Positions 41,401 through 48,211 of a stretch of 64,000 nucleotides of DNA are shown here, in pieces. Source of the DNA: Liolophura sinensis. Its lineage: Eukaryota > Mollusca > Polyplacophora > Chitonida > Chitonidae. Within the stretch, counting starts at the first letter, position 1. The number at the start of each line of letters is the position of its first letter. The stretch covers positions 23,175,385 to 23,239,384 of the forward strand of contig NC_088295.1 in the NCBI RefSeq assembly GCF_032854445.1, in the 5' to 3' direction. The notes below the pieces were generated by a model. That model ran no database searches, was not told where the DNA came from, and worked only from the letters and a program-made list of their open reading frames with translations. The translations under genes were made by a program, and so were the position numbers.

Positions 41401-42340
41401 TCTCCTCTCCTCTCCACATCCCGTTCTTTTGAGGAGTTCGTTCATTCCGTCTTTCTTTATTTTTTTAAAACATAAGCATGTTTCGCAATCAGGAGGTGTA
41501 ATATATGTCTTTGAAATAATCATGATCTGCTTTTCCTTACAGAACCTCTTGCTAACAGAACATAGAAAAAGTAATTACATATTTCATAGTTTATCCTTAC
41601 AGAAAGCCTACGCGGAAAATCACAAGTCAAGCGCAAACAGTTCGGTTGTTAGTTCACCAACTCACTCTGCCAATCAGACAGCCGGAAATTCTCACAAGCA
41701 GGACTTTTTGACGGAGGCTAAACTCCTTATGGCACAGAATAACCATCGGTTAGCCACCAGCCGAACCCTGGAGACTGGGTTTGCAGAAATGGTGAAGCGA
41801 AAGAAGACAGGTGTTGCTTCTTTGCCGTCCCCCATTCCAACTCTGAACAGTGGTGTGCAGGCAAAGATTCAGCCCATGTCATCAGACCCCTACAACCTGG
41901 AACTTCAAGCCAGCGGCAGTAAAAATAACGTTTCCTCCAAAGAAATCGTCAACAACTGGATCCTCCAGAACACACAGTCTGATGATTTCAGGAACCCAGA
42001 CGAGGTCGAACAGAAATTTCGAACATCCACAATGAAGTCGACATCGACTCCAGAACGACTTCCTCTTCCGCATGCGAAAATGCACCACGGTCGAGACGAT
42101 AGTGATGACGTAGCGAATTCCACCTTGACGGCGTCTGGACCGGTTAGAAGAGAGCCAACACCAGATTACACTAACCCTAGCTCGCCGGCTAACACCATAT
42201 CCAACGCCAGCGAGATATCCCGGGTCCTGAGAGAATTTGAGGGAGACATCCATACGTATTTAAATGAAAATGTCCACGGTGTGAAACAACCGGTGCCTGC
42301 GCGAACAGTCGACTTCTACAGACCCGTTACTTACCTGTGA
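2164..42340 (+). CDS. Formin (FMNL-like / Mwh-related), 26-exon gene
   Basis: Formins nucleate and elongate unbranched actin filaments through a dimeric FH2 domain, usually downstream of Rho GTPases at the cortex. Exons proposed: 2164-2407, 14555-15549, 22293-22364, 28355-28536, 29734-29869, 30361-30411, 30619-30717, 31280-31429, 32262-32378, 32905-33042, 34381-34407, 34671-34715, 35169-35237, 35648-35822, 36191-36330, 36662-36779, 37171-37230, 37630-37757, 38007-38075, 38540-38626, 38955-39023, 39362-39442, 39826-39952, 40255-40355, 40993-41157, 41603-42340. They sum to 4383 nt, or 1460 residues, with every phase matching. Order: extension (1-413), GBD/FH3 (about 414-682), coiled coil (683-780), FH1 (834-848), FH2 (about 860-1215), tail. 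FH2 signatures include GNYMN, KTTDR and FFGYFLKFVRSYK. Subfamily is uncertain: FH2 looks closest to FMNL. Confidence is very high from exon 4 on and lower for the junctions of exons 1-3. Confidence 0.9.
2408..14554 (+). other. Formin intron 1 (12.1 kb), no convincing gene inside
   Basis: This long AT-rich stretch lies between a GTAAGT donor and a TGTGTTACAG acceptor. It holds poly-T runs (around 9092-9114), a short palindromic MITE at 11854-11998, and scattered chance reading frames up to 157 codons (10503-10976). None of these has family resemblance, splice context or protein-like composition. Long first introns often carry enhancers, but I see no specific regulatory site I can defend. Confidence 0.6.
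11854..11998. mobile_element. Short palindromic MITE
   Basis: The left end CTGGGCCCAGTTTCAC and the reverse complement of the right end, CTGGACCCAGTTTCAC, match except at one base. The inverted repeats extend about 30 bp and the whole element is 145 bp. Ends of the form GGGCCCAGTTTCACAAA are common in marine invertebrate MITEs, which I state from memory. It lies in formin intron 1. Confidence 0.75.
14555..15549 (+). CDS. Formin exon 2: long disordered Ser/Asp-rich region
   Basis: This 995 nt exon is bounded by TTCTGTGTTACAG and ATG|GTAAGT and enters in phase 1. It encodes about 331 residues of low-complexity, probably disordered sequence. It starts with an acidic segment (DSDLGRDSLHSDENIYENAY) and has a basic patch with KKKKS and RRKGKNGAKK. 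Ser/Thr-Pro sites follow (SPSSSTTDPHSP, TTSPVKSHRR), and it ends with acidic and Asn-rich runs (EEEED, NNNN) before KLPDFM. It has no recognisable fold. The exon ends in phase 0, compatible with the GBD exon at 22293. Attachment to the formin is inferred from orientation, phase and the absence of any other gene between them. A separate upstream gene is the alternative. Confidence 0.7.
15550..22292 (+). other. Formin intron 2 (6.7 kb)
   Basis: The intron contains an ATT trinucleotide run (about 19745-19763) and a candidate alternative terminal exon at 19307-19381. A SINE-like fragment sits at 21408-21455 (ATTATGGCTTAACGGCAC core), and an AT-dinucleotide tract lies near 21878-21893. No other coding segment was recognised on either strand. 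Confidence 0.5.
21408..21455 (+). mobile_element. SINE-like fragment (TTATGGCTTAACGGCACTTC)
   Basis: This is the second copy of the family at 28716, in formin intron 2. Only the core is recognisable. Confidence 0.5.
22293..22364 (+). CDS. Formin exon 3: start of the GTPase-binding domain
   Basis: The exon encodes LTEEGQEKLRLLPVEERWKI followed by IFNQ. This is the L-P-x-E-x-x-W helix that opens the GBD of Dia/DAAM/FMNL formins, where the comparable DAAM segment reads ALPAEKKW. The donor is CAG|GTACCG in phase 0. The acceptor is taken as TACCCCCAG|CTG, which keeps phase 0 with exon 2. Its pyrimidine tract is weak. The reading frame is open upstream to an ATG at 22218 (stop at 22191), so this could instead be an alternative first exon. 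Confidence 0.75.
23049..23475 (+). repeat. 55-bp minisatellite, about 7.8 copies
   Basis: Units start at 23049, 23104, 23159, 23214, 23269, 23324, 23379 and 23434, exactly 55 bp apart. The core reads TCTAGTGACCGTT, then CAGTACCGGT, then CCCATTGTGTGCAGTATTC. Copies differ at only a few positions (GTC/GCC, TACAGG/TGCGGC), and the last is partial. The even spacing and near-identity point to recent tandem amplification. The array lies in formin intron 3. Confidence 0.95.
25858..26612 (+). repeat. ~91-bp tandem repeat, interrupted by a SINE
   Basis: Diverged units share GAGCGTTAA, ATGATATCACCATGACTGTC, AGAACCGTAGAT and ACACTGAGATTATGGTGATG. The GAGCG motif recurs at 25909, 26001, 26091 and 26183, giving 90-92 bp spacing, and then at 26224, a unit cut short. 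A degenerate further copy at about 26538-26612 lies beyond a SINE inserted at about 26358-26534. The array therefore predates that insertion. Confidence 0.85.
26358..26534 (+). mobile_element. SINE-like element (TTTA-tail, GGGAGGAAACCGGG family)
   Basis: It begins with a (TTTA)n run, then GATTGCTGTTTTACGCGTAC, CTCAAGAATATGTCACTTA, GTGGGAGGAAACCGGGCAC and CGACCATCCGCAGGTTGCTG. The same modules occur in reverse at 33299-33463. I recall this sequence family as highly abundant in mollusc genomes; that comes from memory and was not searched here. The element is inserted into the ~91-bp tandem array. Confidence 0.8.
28355..32378 (+). CDS. Formin exons 4-9: GBD/FH3 (armadillo-like) region
   Basis: Exons are 28355-28536, 29734-29869, 30361-30411, 30619-30717, 31280-31429 and 32262-32378. 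All are flanked by AG acceptors and GT donors and chain in phase. Exon 4 gives PIYSVLHYVDHLKKQIS, matching the FMNL stretch after the W helix. Exon 5 gives SFVQEFVDPPHDGISLLVAL, comparable to the WVQEF helix of Dia and FMNL. Exons 6-8 give DCLLCIKFSLRVEGGIDKLL and VTALEILTVSLSVPEGYSRV, comparable to the CIKALMN...VLE(L/I)L.AVCLV.GG core of FH3. Exon 9 gives CMRFLNSLM and ARVFLQYELEMAG, matching the FH3 end (F.N.....D...R..LQYE). This region binds Rho-family GTPases and takes part in autoinhibition in related formins. Confidence 0.92.
28716..28765 (+). mobile_element. SINE-like fragment (TTATGGCTTAACGCCACATC)
   Basis: It shares ATTATGGCTTAACG(C/G)CAC(A/T)TCGGCA and a CAGCCA motif with 21408-21455, showing that both belong to one repeat family. 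It lies in the intron after formin exon 4, just before the pyrimidine-rich array. Confidence 0.55.
28855..29525 (+). repeat. Pyrimidine-rich ~22-24 bp tandem repeat
   Basis: Imperfect units of the form GGTGGTTTCCTCTGGTCTCT run through the intron between formin exons 4 and 5. Spacing varies because of small indels. Each unit contains a pyrimidine tract followed by CAGGTGGTT, so it looks like an acceptor and a donor back to back. Open frames across it (for example 29106-29423) are repeat translations, not genes. Confidence 0.85.
31534..31867 (+). mobile_element. SINE-like insertion with CACTCACTCACTCA tail and perfect TSD
   Basis: The 334-bp element is flanked by identical 13-bp target-site duplications ACGATATTCAAAT at 31521-31533 and 31868-31880. 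Its 3' part reads GTTGAGTACGACGTTAAACC and ends in a CACT tandem tail. The perfect duplication and clean ends indicate a young retroposition, probably LINE-driven. It lies in formin intron 8. I recall similar CACTCACTCA-tailed repeats from mollusc genomes, but this was not searched here. Confidence 0.88.
32905..35822 (+). CDS. Formin exons 10-14: coiled coil and linker
   Basis: Exons are 32905-33042, 34381-34407, 34671-34715, 35169-35237 and 35648-35822. Exon 10 encodes EYDDLRREIETWKKRYVDVQ and LQDELLALQNRC. Short exons 11-13 add VDSKEDKIK, TLEDSQAELQTEITQ and LRESCNSYMAQTVSLQDS. Leu and other hydrophobic residues recur at heptad spacing, which fits the dimerising coil between FH3 and FH1 in FMNL and Dia formins. 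Exon 11 is followed by AAG|GCAAGA rather than a GT donor; reading through gives a TAG within 13 codons. Exon 14 is a basic-then-Ser/Thr/Asp linker (KKKGGKEAK, GGTDTDDSE) ending in phase 1. Confidence 0.85.
33299..33463 (-). mobile_element. SINE-like element, minus orientation, 9-bp TSD
   Basis: It is the reverse of the 26358 family: CAACCTGCGGATGGTCGTGG, CCCGGTTTCCTCCCACCATA, then CGTACGGAGTAAAACACCAA and an AAATAAATA tail. TATAAAGAT occurs on both sides (33290-33298 and 33464-33472) and is the likely target-site duplication. Confidence 0.82.
33606..34160 (+). repeat. 15-17 bp minisatellite (CTTCTGTCATACTCCA), about 34 units
   Basis: Units alternate between CCACTTCTGTCATACT, CACTTCTGTCATACT and CGCTTTTGTCATACT variants, interspersed in higher-order blocks. 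No unit contains a stop codon in any forward frame. This explains three overlapping spurious frames that read as repeats of CHTPLLSYS and similar peptides. The array sits in formin intron 10, just upstream of the tiny exon 11. Confidence 0.93.
36191..36330 (+). CDS. Formin exon 15: minimal FH1 and FH2 entry
   Basis: After the split Ala codon the exon encodes Ile followed by ten consecutive prolines and EVAQ. This is the whole recognisable FH1 (profilin-actin recruiting) segment. It continues into VRLPLLNWQPL, the lasso region that opens FH2; FMNL proteins read MPVFNWTALKP here. Most formins have several polyproline blocks, so a single block is short for the family. The acceptor TATGTGCAG and donor CAG|GTAATT are clear. 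Confidence 0.93.
36662..41157 (+). CDS. Formin exons 16-25: FH2 actin-nucleation domain
   Basis: Exons 36662-36779, 37171-37230, 37630-37757, 38007-38075, 38540-38626, 38955-39023, 39362-39442, 39826-39952, 40255-40355 and 40993-41157 form one continuous FH2 (about 350 residues, normal length). Landmarks in order are DQLYKELNLTEFEKRF, LLGSDRMRNLVITKRK, EYAELLLRFLPTKDE, EAEQFLYHLGHIN, FIGAFDDV, ALGNYMNCQRRGVAVGFRL, DVKTTDRQHTFLHYLAEVLE, RGLAQIKVEMDKHP and FFGYFLKFVRSYK. The GNYMN..RG.A.GF core and the post/coil helices are intact, so an active domain is expected. Introns are small (about 300-850 bp). One of them, 40356-40992, has AT-AC ends and is reported separately. Confidence 0.95.
36865..36976 (+). 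repeat. 23-bp tandem repeat, 5 copies
   Basis: CATATAGTACCCAAGTGTAT plus a short spacer recurs at 36865, 36888, 36911, 36934 and 36957, exactly 23 bp apart. It lies in the intron between formin exons 16 and 17. Confidence 0.9.
40356..40992 (+). other. U12-type AT-AC intron in the formin FH2 domain
   Basis: The intron begins ATATCCTTT, the exact consensus 5' splice site of the minor (U12) spliceosome. It ends with a branch-site-like TCCCTAACC, and the branch A lies about 10 nt before a terminal GATCAC. Splicing at these sites joins ISQLH to VFHERAVREMET in phase 0, as the FH2 reading frame requires. No GT-AG pair fits: in this frame a TGA lies just upstream, and no AG follows it before coding sequence begins. 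Confidence 0.88.
40762..40915 (+). repeat. 40-bp tandem repeat, 4 copies, inside the U12 intron
   Basis: CATAACTAAAGCTATCATTA followed by AAACAAAAATACACATATA recurs at 40762, 40801, 40841 and 40881, with 39-40 bp spacing. It ends about 75 bp before the AT-AC acceptor. Confidence 0.88.
41603..42340 (+). CDS. Formin exon 26: C-terminal tail and stop
   Basis: The acceptor TTATCCTTACAG opens the 245-residue tail with KAYAENHKSS, continuing the FMNL-type SYKKA helix. The rest is Ser/Asn/Pro-rich with a basic patch (MVKRKKTG) and a short helical stretch (EISRVLREFEGDIHTYLNEN). I see no canonical DAD (an Leu-rich MDxLLxxL helix followed by a basic cluster). The last four residues are VTYL, which fits a class I PDZ ligand (S/T at -2, hydrophobic at 0). 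An upstream acceptor TTTTCCTTACAG (exon from 41543) would add exactly 20 in-frame residues starting NLLLTEHRK. Confidence 0.9.
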   Translation, partial: KAYAENHKSSANSSVVSSPTHSANQTAGNSHKQDFLTEAKLLMAQNNHRLATSRTLETGFAEMVKRKKTGVASLPSPIPTLNSGVQAKIQPMSSDPYNLELQASGSKNNVSSKEIVNNWILQNTQSDDFRNPDEVEQKFRTSTMKSTSTPERLPLPHAKMHHGRDDSDDVANSTLTASGPVRREPTPDYTNPSSPANTISNASEISRVLREFEGDIHTYLNENVHGVKQPVPARTVDFYRPVTYL

Positions 42341-44722
42341 AGGAAACTCATGCTCCAGCATTGTCATTAGAATATGTCAAGTGATAGCCCACCGTATGCT
42401 GAGACATGCACGATGTATCCGTTACAACCTGTGTTGATTTGTAGTCGCCTATATATAAAGTACGGAAGATGTAATGTCAGTCATGTGTTCATAGCTCATT
42501 TTTTTTACAACTATCATCGTAAGCTTCATAATCCCATAGAATACATGCAACAAATTGTAGGCCTATATAAAATAAGTGTTGAAACGTATTCTTATACATG
42601 TATTACTTTCGCCTTTGAGGTTGTCATCTAAACACCTGACCATTGTGTCTTATATCTAGTCACTTCCACTCTCATGTTATCTTATATATAACTTCTGTCC
42701 ACATTGGTACACATGTTCCTGTTATAGTGGTATAGGCCTACTGTCATTGCTGTCGCCTGCATTTGTCACCCCACATGTCTACATCTCATCATACAGCTTA
42801 TTGTAAAATGGTGTTCATATACCCTGAGACTGGTGATAGAGTCACCCATCGGTATATGGGAACAAATCTTTAACGCAGAAAGCAATATGTTTTGTCCATC
42901 GTGATTTGATATCATTCAAATTTGAAGGGTTGAAAAACACGATTCAATATCCCATACACAAGATGTGCTCATCATATAGTCCACCAGTGTGATTCGCCTG
43001 AGTCATTGAGTTGTATTTCATTAACGAATTTACAATTGTGAAAATCAGTCAATACATTAAAGACATGTACGGTTGGAAAGATTGCAGTTGCATTGAGGAA
43101 CAGAACTGTTATTGTCGCAATTACTCACAATGACATCGATTACTGGGTACTTTATCTACCTATGTTTATTTCTTATGTGTTAATGGCCATATACATAAGG
43201 TTGTCATTAATAATCAAACATTCTTTTCCCATTAGCATTGTACAAGAGTTACATTTTCCCCATTATCTTTGGTATTTCGAATGTCCACGTTATATAACTA
43301 TGCATATTTGTAAAATTTGTATGTATCTAATAAAAGCTTCTTTAAATTAATTGTTAATGTTGTCAATGTTGGAACAACTTCTTTCTCGCACTCAGAATTT
43401 CAGAATATTCTGCTTGTTTGGATTATAGCTGTAGTAACATAAGCAAACAGACAATACACCGTAAACCATGTGCCTAAATTAGATCATCAAGGTTTTCCAG
43501 CTCCAGCTGGCATTACTGACCGGCTTGAAGCTACAGTACACGTAAATGACAATTGATATCACGCGGAGATAATTGTGTCATCAAGAGAACGAAGAGCTAA
43601 TTCAAATATTCACATCACCTGCTCTGGTCAAACCGTATTAACACTTACAGGAAACTACAGTCCATGGGCCTGCACGGTACAGTGGATACTATGGACTTTT
43701 AGACCTTTCCAAGTCACATCAAGCGAGAAATACATACCTGGACAAAACATGCAGTGTTCAGTTTTCAGTTTTTACCTAGAAAAAAACTTTCAAACAGTCA
43801 AACTCAAAGTTGCAAAATACTACCTGCGTTTAACACAATAGCCGGGAAGTATATCTACTACAATCTATGTAAGGACCATGTAGGTGCTGAACAAACGCAT
43901 CTGACGCCGGGTTAGGAGGAATTAGATTTAATAGCAAAAATGAAGGTTGTTTTATTGAGTAGGCAGGTATCCCGGAAAATCTAGTTCCCGAATTAAACAT
44001 TTGTATGGTATGGATTAATACCTCGAAGGAGAAAATAACGTCTGCGTACACAAAAATGCAAGTGTGATTATCCAAATCTGTTTTAATAAGGATTCAGGTC
44101 TATTCCATCTGATGTAGATCAGTCTCTAATAAACATCATTGAAGTGAAAGCGAACTAATTCCGGATTCAACGCTGCATAACGTAGCGTATTGTCGATGGT
44201 TCTGGCATTGTAAATATCGGATATTTTCTAAGAGCGCCTGAACTGGACTCATCCAGGCGACACGTAACCTAGTTTTACATCGATTGATGACGGACAGTAG
44301 CAATGACCATCTCTACCCGAAGGTTAAACGGGTCGGGGGCTTAACAGCGTCGCCAGGCAACCATTTGTCAGTACTCCAGAATATTGAGATTCCCCAATGA
44401 TTTAATCAAATTCTATATGGTCTATTACAAAGAATGTGGATAACGCAGAAAGCTTCCTGTTCCATCACGTTTACGATTGGTTAGCTTCCGTTCGCCTTGT
44501 TAAGCAGGACGATTTATCAAAACAAGCAAGATAAGTCAGAATCATACATTTTGGTTATGTGCAAGACGTCTCTGTTCAGAGTGACCTCCTCCTGTTGAGT
44601 TCGCAGCATCACATATGTGAGGGGCGGCTTCTAACACAGGGTATACGATCACTGCTTCGTCAATCAGGGATACCAGTATGCCAATCTGAGTTAGGTCATG
44701 GACAGTTTATTCTACCAGTAAC
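42341..44722 (+). other. Formin 3' UTR and intergenic stretch
   Basis: An AATAAA at 43329-43334 could end a formin 3' UTR of about 1 kb; earlier ends cannot be excluded. Beyond it to 44722 I see no coding sequence with splice support. Frames such as 43575-43841 have no family resemblance or protein-like composition. Confidence 0.5.
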
Positions 44723-47310
44723 ATGTACGACTTTGAGTTTAGATGGGTGTTTTTTGCCGCTGGACTGGGCATACTGCTGGCAGGTAGAGTATACAATTAC
44801 ATGACAATATTTGCCGAATATAACAAAGACACTCAGTATGTACACACGTTGATTTTGGTTCTATAAGTGATATCACCTCATATGAGTTGTCTACTCAATA
44901 TTTCGATGAATATTTACATGAACTACAGCTGGAAATAATGTCCCCAAAGGCTTTGTATTTCTCTCGGCTTTACGCGAAAGATGATCATAGAGCGCTGGTG
45001 CATGGTTTATTCTCGCATGAATAGCTACACACTATTCAGTTTTGTAGGCAGAGCTGTACTTGATTTGTTCCTATAGGTATTCGACAAGACGAGTGCTTTG
45101 TATATATGCATGTGTGCACTGGTATCTAGATCACAAGTGAATTCACCAATAGAACACAACCTCAGCACTGCATGTTGAGCCTGTAGCAGGAGTCGTCACA
45201 AACAGCCGTACATATTGATCCATCAGTTTGTGCATGGGCTTGGCGATAGGCACTTGTCGAGTAGAGTGTACACACATGTACACATCCATTATCCATTATT
45301 ACACCATCACAGTTGTGTACATTTAAAGGTGTGTTTATATACAAGTACATGCAGAGCAAGTTTATCTTGAGGCAAAACTACGGAAAGGCATTTTGACAAA
45401 GCAATCGCGAACTCCAGTATATACTTCCCAAGAGACAAGCGGATCGATGCAAAATGAACGGACAGTCGTGTTTTCGTATTCTCAAAAACCGATAATGGGT
45501 AAAACCGGACACTGAGCTCCGAGGTCACACCGTCCGAGTCAATCTCCAAGGCGCGGCTCGAAAACGCAGGTGCATGGCTGTATCCGCCCTCCGCCGCATT
45601 TCGCAAATTTCGATGATCAATTTCAATGATGCATTGGTTTGATTGGTTTCATACGACGTGCACAAGAACATTCCACTTATATGATGAAATTGCGGTTTAT
45701 TAAAGCGCTGCACATTGTAAGATATACCTGACGAGATAATCTTGATAAAGATTGGAGAAGCCAAACCTAAGGTAATAGAAACAAAGAAAACTTTAGTTTT
45801 GAAACTTACGACTATCTACACTCGAGAGCGATGTTACGGTCAAAACGACAAAACATGAAATACAAGCTTCGCGAGAAATCTGCTGCAAATGGCACGCCTC
45901 CTGTCATGGAAAAGTTAACAAATGCACAGCGTCCAACAGAAAATAAGAAATATTAATTACTAATTTCCAAACAAACAGAATACGTGTATATTAGTTACTT
46001 GATCGATGTAAAGTACACGTAAAAGTAAGATAAGAGTGTGTTTAGGAGAGCACGGTACCAATACGCCATGCAGTTTTAATTGTGTATATTGTTAAGAGAT
46101 TATGATGTCAGTTTTACTAACGAAACTGGACTTACCAGTGACGGGGTGAACTGTGATTTGGATACTGTGCTCATTATGTGTGCATACAAGCAGTACCATA
46201 ACACTACGGTATATCAAAAACATTTACTACTATACATAACGCAATGGTTACAAACAGGCAGCACCATACCACTGTGGTTATGCAATCATTCAGTATCATA
46301 GCACCATGTAGTACCATAGCATTATTAGATTATAGGCATTTTCTGTGAGCGATGAGCCATATACCGGTAATTTTGTTATTTTGGTTGCTGAATGACTAAG
46401 CTTGTCTATGTTATAAAAACTTGTTTACAAGGCCAAGTCATTAAGGTTTCCTTTGAGGAAATCAGCGGTGGATTTAATGTGTTAAATCCTCGCGCCGTCA
46501 ATGTGATCAGGTTGAAAGTTCACACAGGATTCAATCAATATTTCCAGGTGTGACGCAAGGTCAGCTTATGTGTTACACGTGCGAGACAACAGAGAGGGAC
46601 AGTATCTGTGCTGTTAACGCGACATTGATCAACGCCACGGAGTGTAGCAGTGACCAGCCATACTGCACGGTAAAATATTTCACCTACTTCGATGATCTCT
46701 ATCATGATATAAATCGTCCTGATAGCCCCTATTGTCCCAGTACTTGTAGGTTCGGTGCTTGGCACTTAAGCGCTGTACTTTTTTCCCACACTTCAAAGAA
46801 AGATTTTTTTTTGATCAATTTCATTCATAAGAATGTCGCACTTATATGACGAAGGTCAGGATTATAGGGGGGGGGGTCTAGTCGGTGTACCCGGATTAAA
46901 CCACCACCATATGCCAGGTACTCAAGCCAAGCCGCCATTAAAGTAACGATAGCTGCATTCGAGCATCCATATAGGTCAAGGGCCAGAGTCGCAATCGTAT
47001 TTAAGTGTCTTGGAGAAATGTCCATTCTTTAAACGGTGATGTTTCTGCTTTTCAGACTGTCTCCAAAGACAGTATAAGCCTGGTGCCGTTCTACAGCCTT
47101 GTCCGGGCCTGCTCTGACAGATGCATTCACGATGGCTGCGGGATTTTTGATGAGGAAGAAGAGGAGCATATGCTGTGTAGAACGTGCTGCCAAGAGGATT
47201 ATTGTAACACAGGCAGCCACGCCCCTAAGATACAGACATCTTTTATTTTTCTGGTTTTCTTATGCGTTATTCCAACGCTTAAGCGTATGTGGGACTCTGG
47301 TATATTCTGA
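44723..47310 (+). CDS. Ly6/uPAR (three-finger) domain surface protein
   Basis: Exons are 44723-44783, 46548-46669 and 47056-47310, in phases 1 and 0, giving 145 residues. Exon 1 encodes a hydrophobic signal peptide (RWVFFAAGLGILLAG). The mature part starts QLMCYTCETTERDSIC, has NAT glycosylation sites twice (VNATLINATEC), then YCT, ACSDRC, DGC and LCRTCCQEDYCN. The LxCxxC opening and CCxxDxCN ending define the LU/three-finger fold. Twelve cysteines are present, against the usual ten. The C-terminus is hydrophobic (TSFIFLVFLCVIPTL) but followed by KRMWDSGIF, so it could be a GPI signal or a single membrane span. Such proteins act at the cell surface as receptors, channel modulators or junction organisers; the partner is unknown. 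Confidence 0.87.
46790..46995 (-). mobile_element. Degenerate SINE-like relic in the Ly6 intron 2
   Basis: Read on the minus strand it ends CTATAATCCTGACCTTCGTC, ATATAAGTGCGACATTCTTA and a TTGATCAAAAAAAA tail. This aligns loosely with the ACCATAATGCTGGCCGCC / AAGTGCAATATTCTTG modules of the 33299 element. Its body (CTATCGTTACTTTAATGGCG) differs. The short reading frames on it are not genes. Confidence 0.6.
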
Positions 47311-48211
47311 CGATAGCCTCGGGAGCTTATTCTCACCATCTATTTGTGTAGATGGTGATTGTTGAAATGAATCCATGAATAATGCATGCAACTGAAACGA
47401 TGATTTTGGAAGAATTAACTTGTCTTTGATTACAAAGACAACAACTGATAGGAATATCTTGCCAAGTACACGTAAGTCAGGTCCAAATGCCGTCGTATTA
47501 CCGTCTAGATATATACATGTATTTTGAATTTTACAGGTGTTCTACAATAAAATGTATAACTTTCCCAAGCCATAGCCTCGCTTGTATTTTGATGCCAACA
47601 GTAGGACACATCTTCCTCCAATCAGCTTGTAGAAATCACGTGCTTTCTTTAACTGTCATCCTCTCTTTTTGAAGGTCGATGCATGGCGGGAAGGGTCCTC
47701 ATAGTATCATTTGTGAATCGATTATTTCTGGCACCAAAACAAGAACACCTCTTTACAATGGAATGTTTTGATGCAATGTATAATTATTCCGCTTTAAAGT
47801 TTAAGGTGTGGATATTTTTAAACCAGCAACATACCTGTTCCCTGCTGACACGCTGACCAGCACTGACCCACCAGCAGATAAAAAGATTAAATACTTTAGG
47901 GTCAGATAGGTATATATGTTTCAATTAGAACCTGTCACCACAAAGTGATTATGGCGGTGATCAATGGAGCATAGCTGGGCATATTTGTGCCTGCGTAGCC
48001 GGGGACAGCCGTTCAGCTCCACTTACCACAAGCTGTTTGTGCTCTGTAGAAAGAAAAAATAAAAACAGGGACGAAAAAATTACTCTATCGACCCCTCCTA
48101 TTCCAAAAATATACCCTGATGGTCTTATAAAACGCTGAATTTGTACGAAGAATTTATTAATCGACTAGCACTGGACATTCGCTACTACCAGGCCTGCGTT
48201 GACAGCTGAAG
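47311..48211 (+). other. Intergenic between Ly6 and lectin genes
   Basis: This holds the Ly6 3' UTR, with ACAATAAAATG near 47544 as a likely polyadenylation signal, and the lectin promoter region. I see no other gene. Confidence 0.5.
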
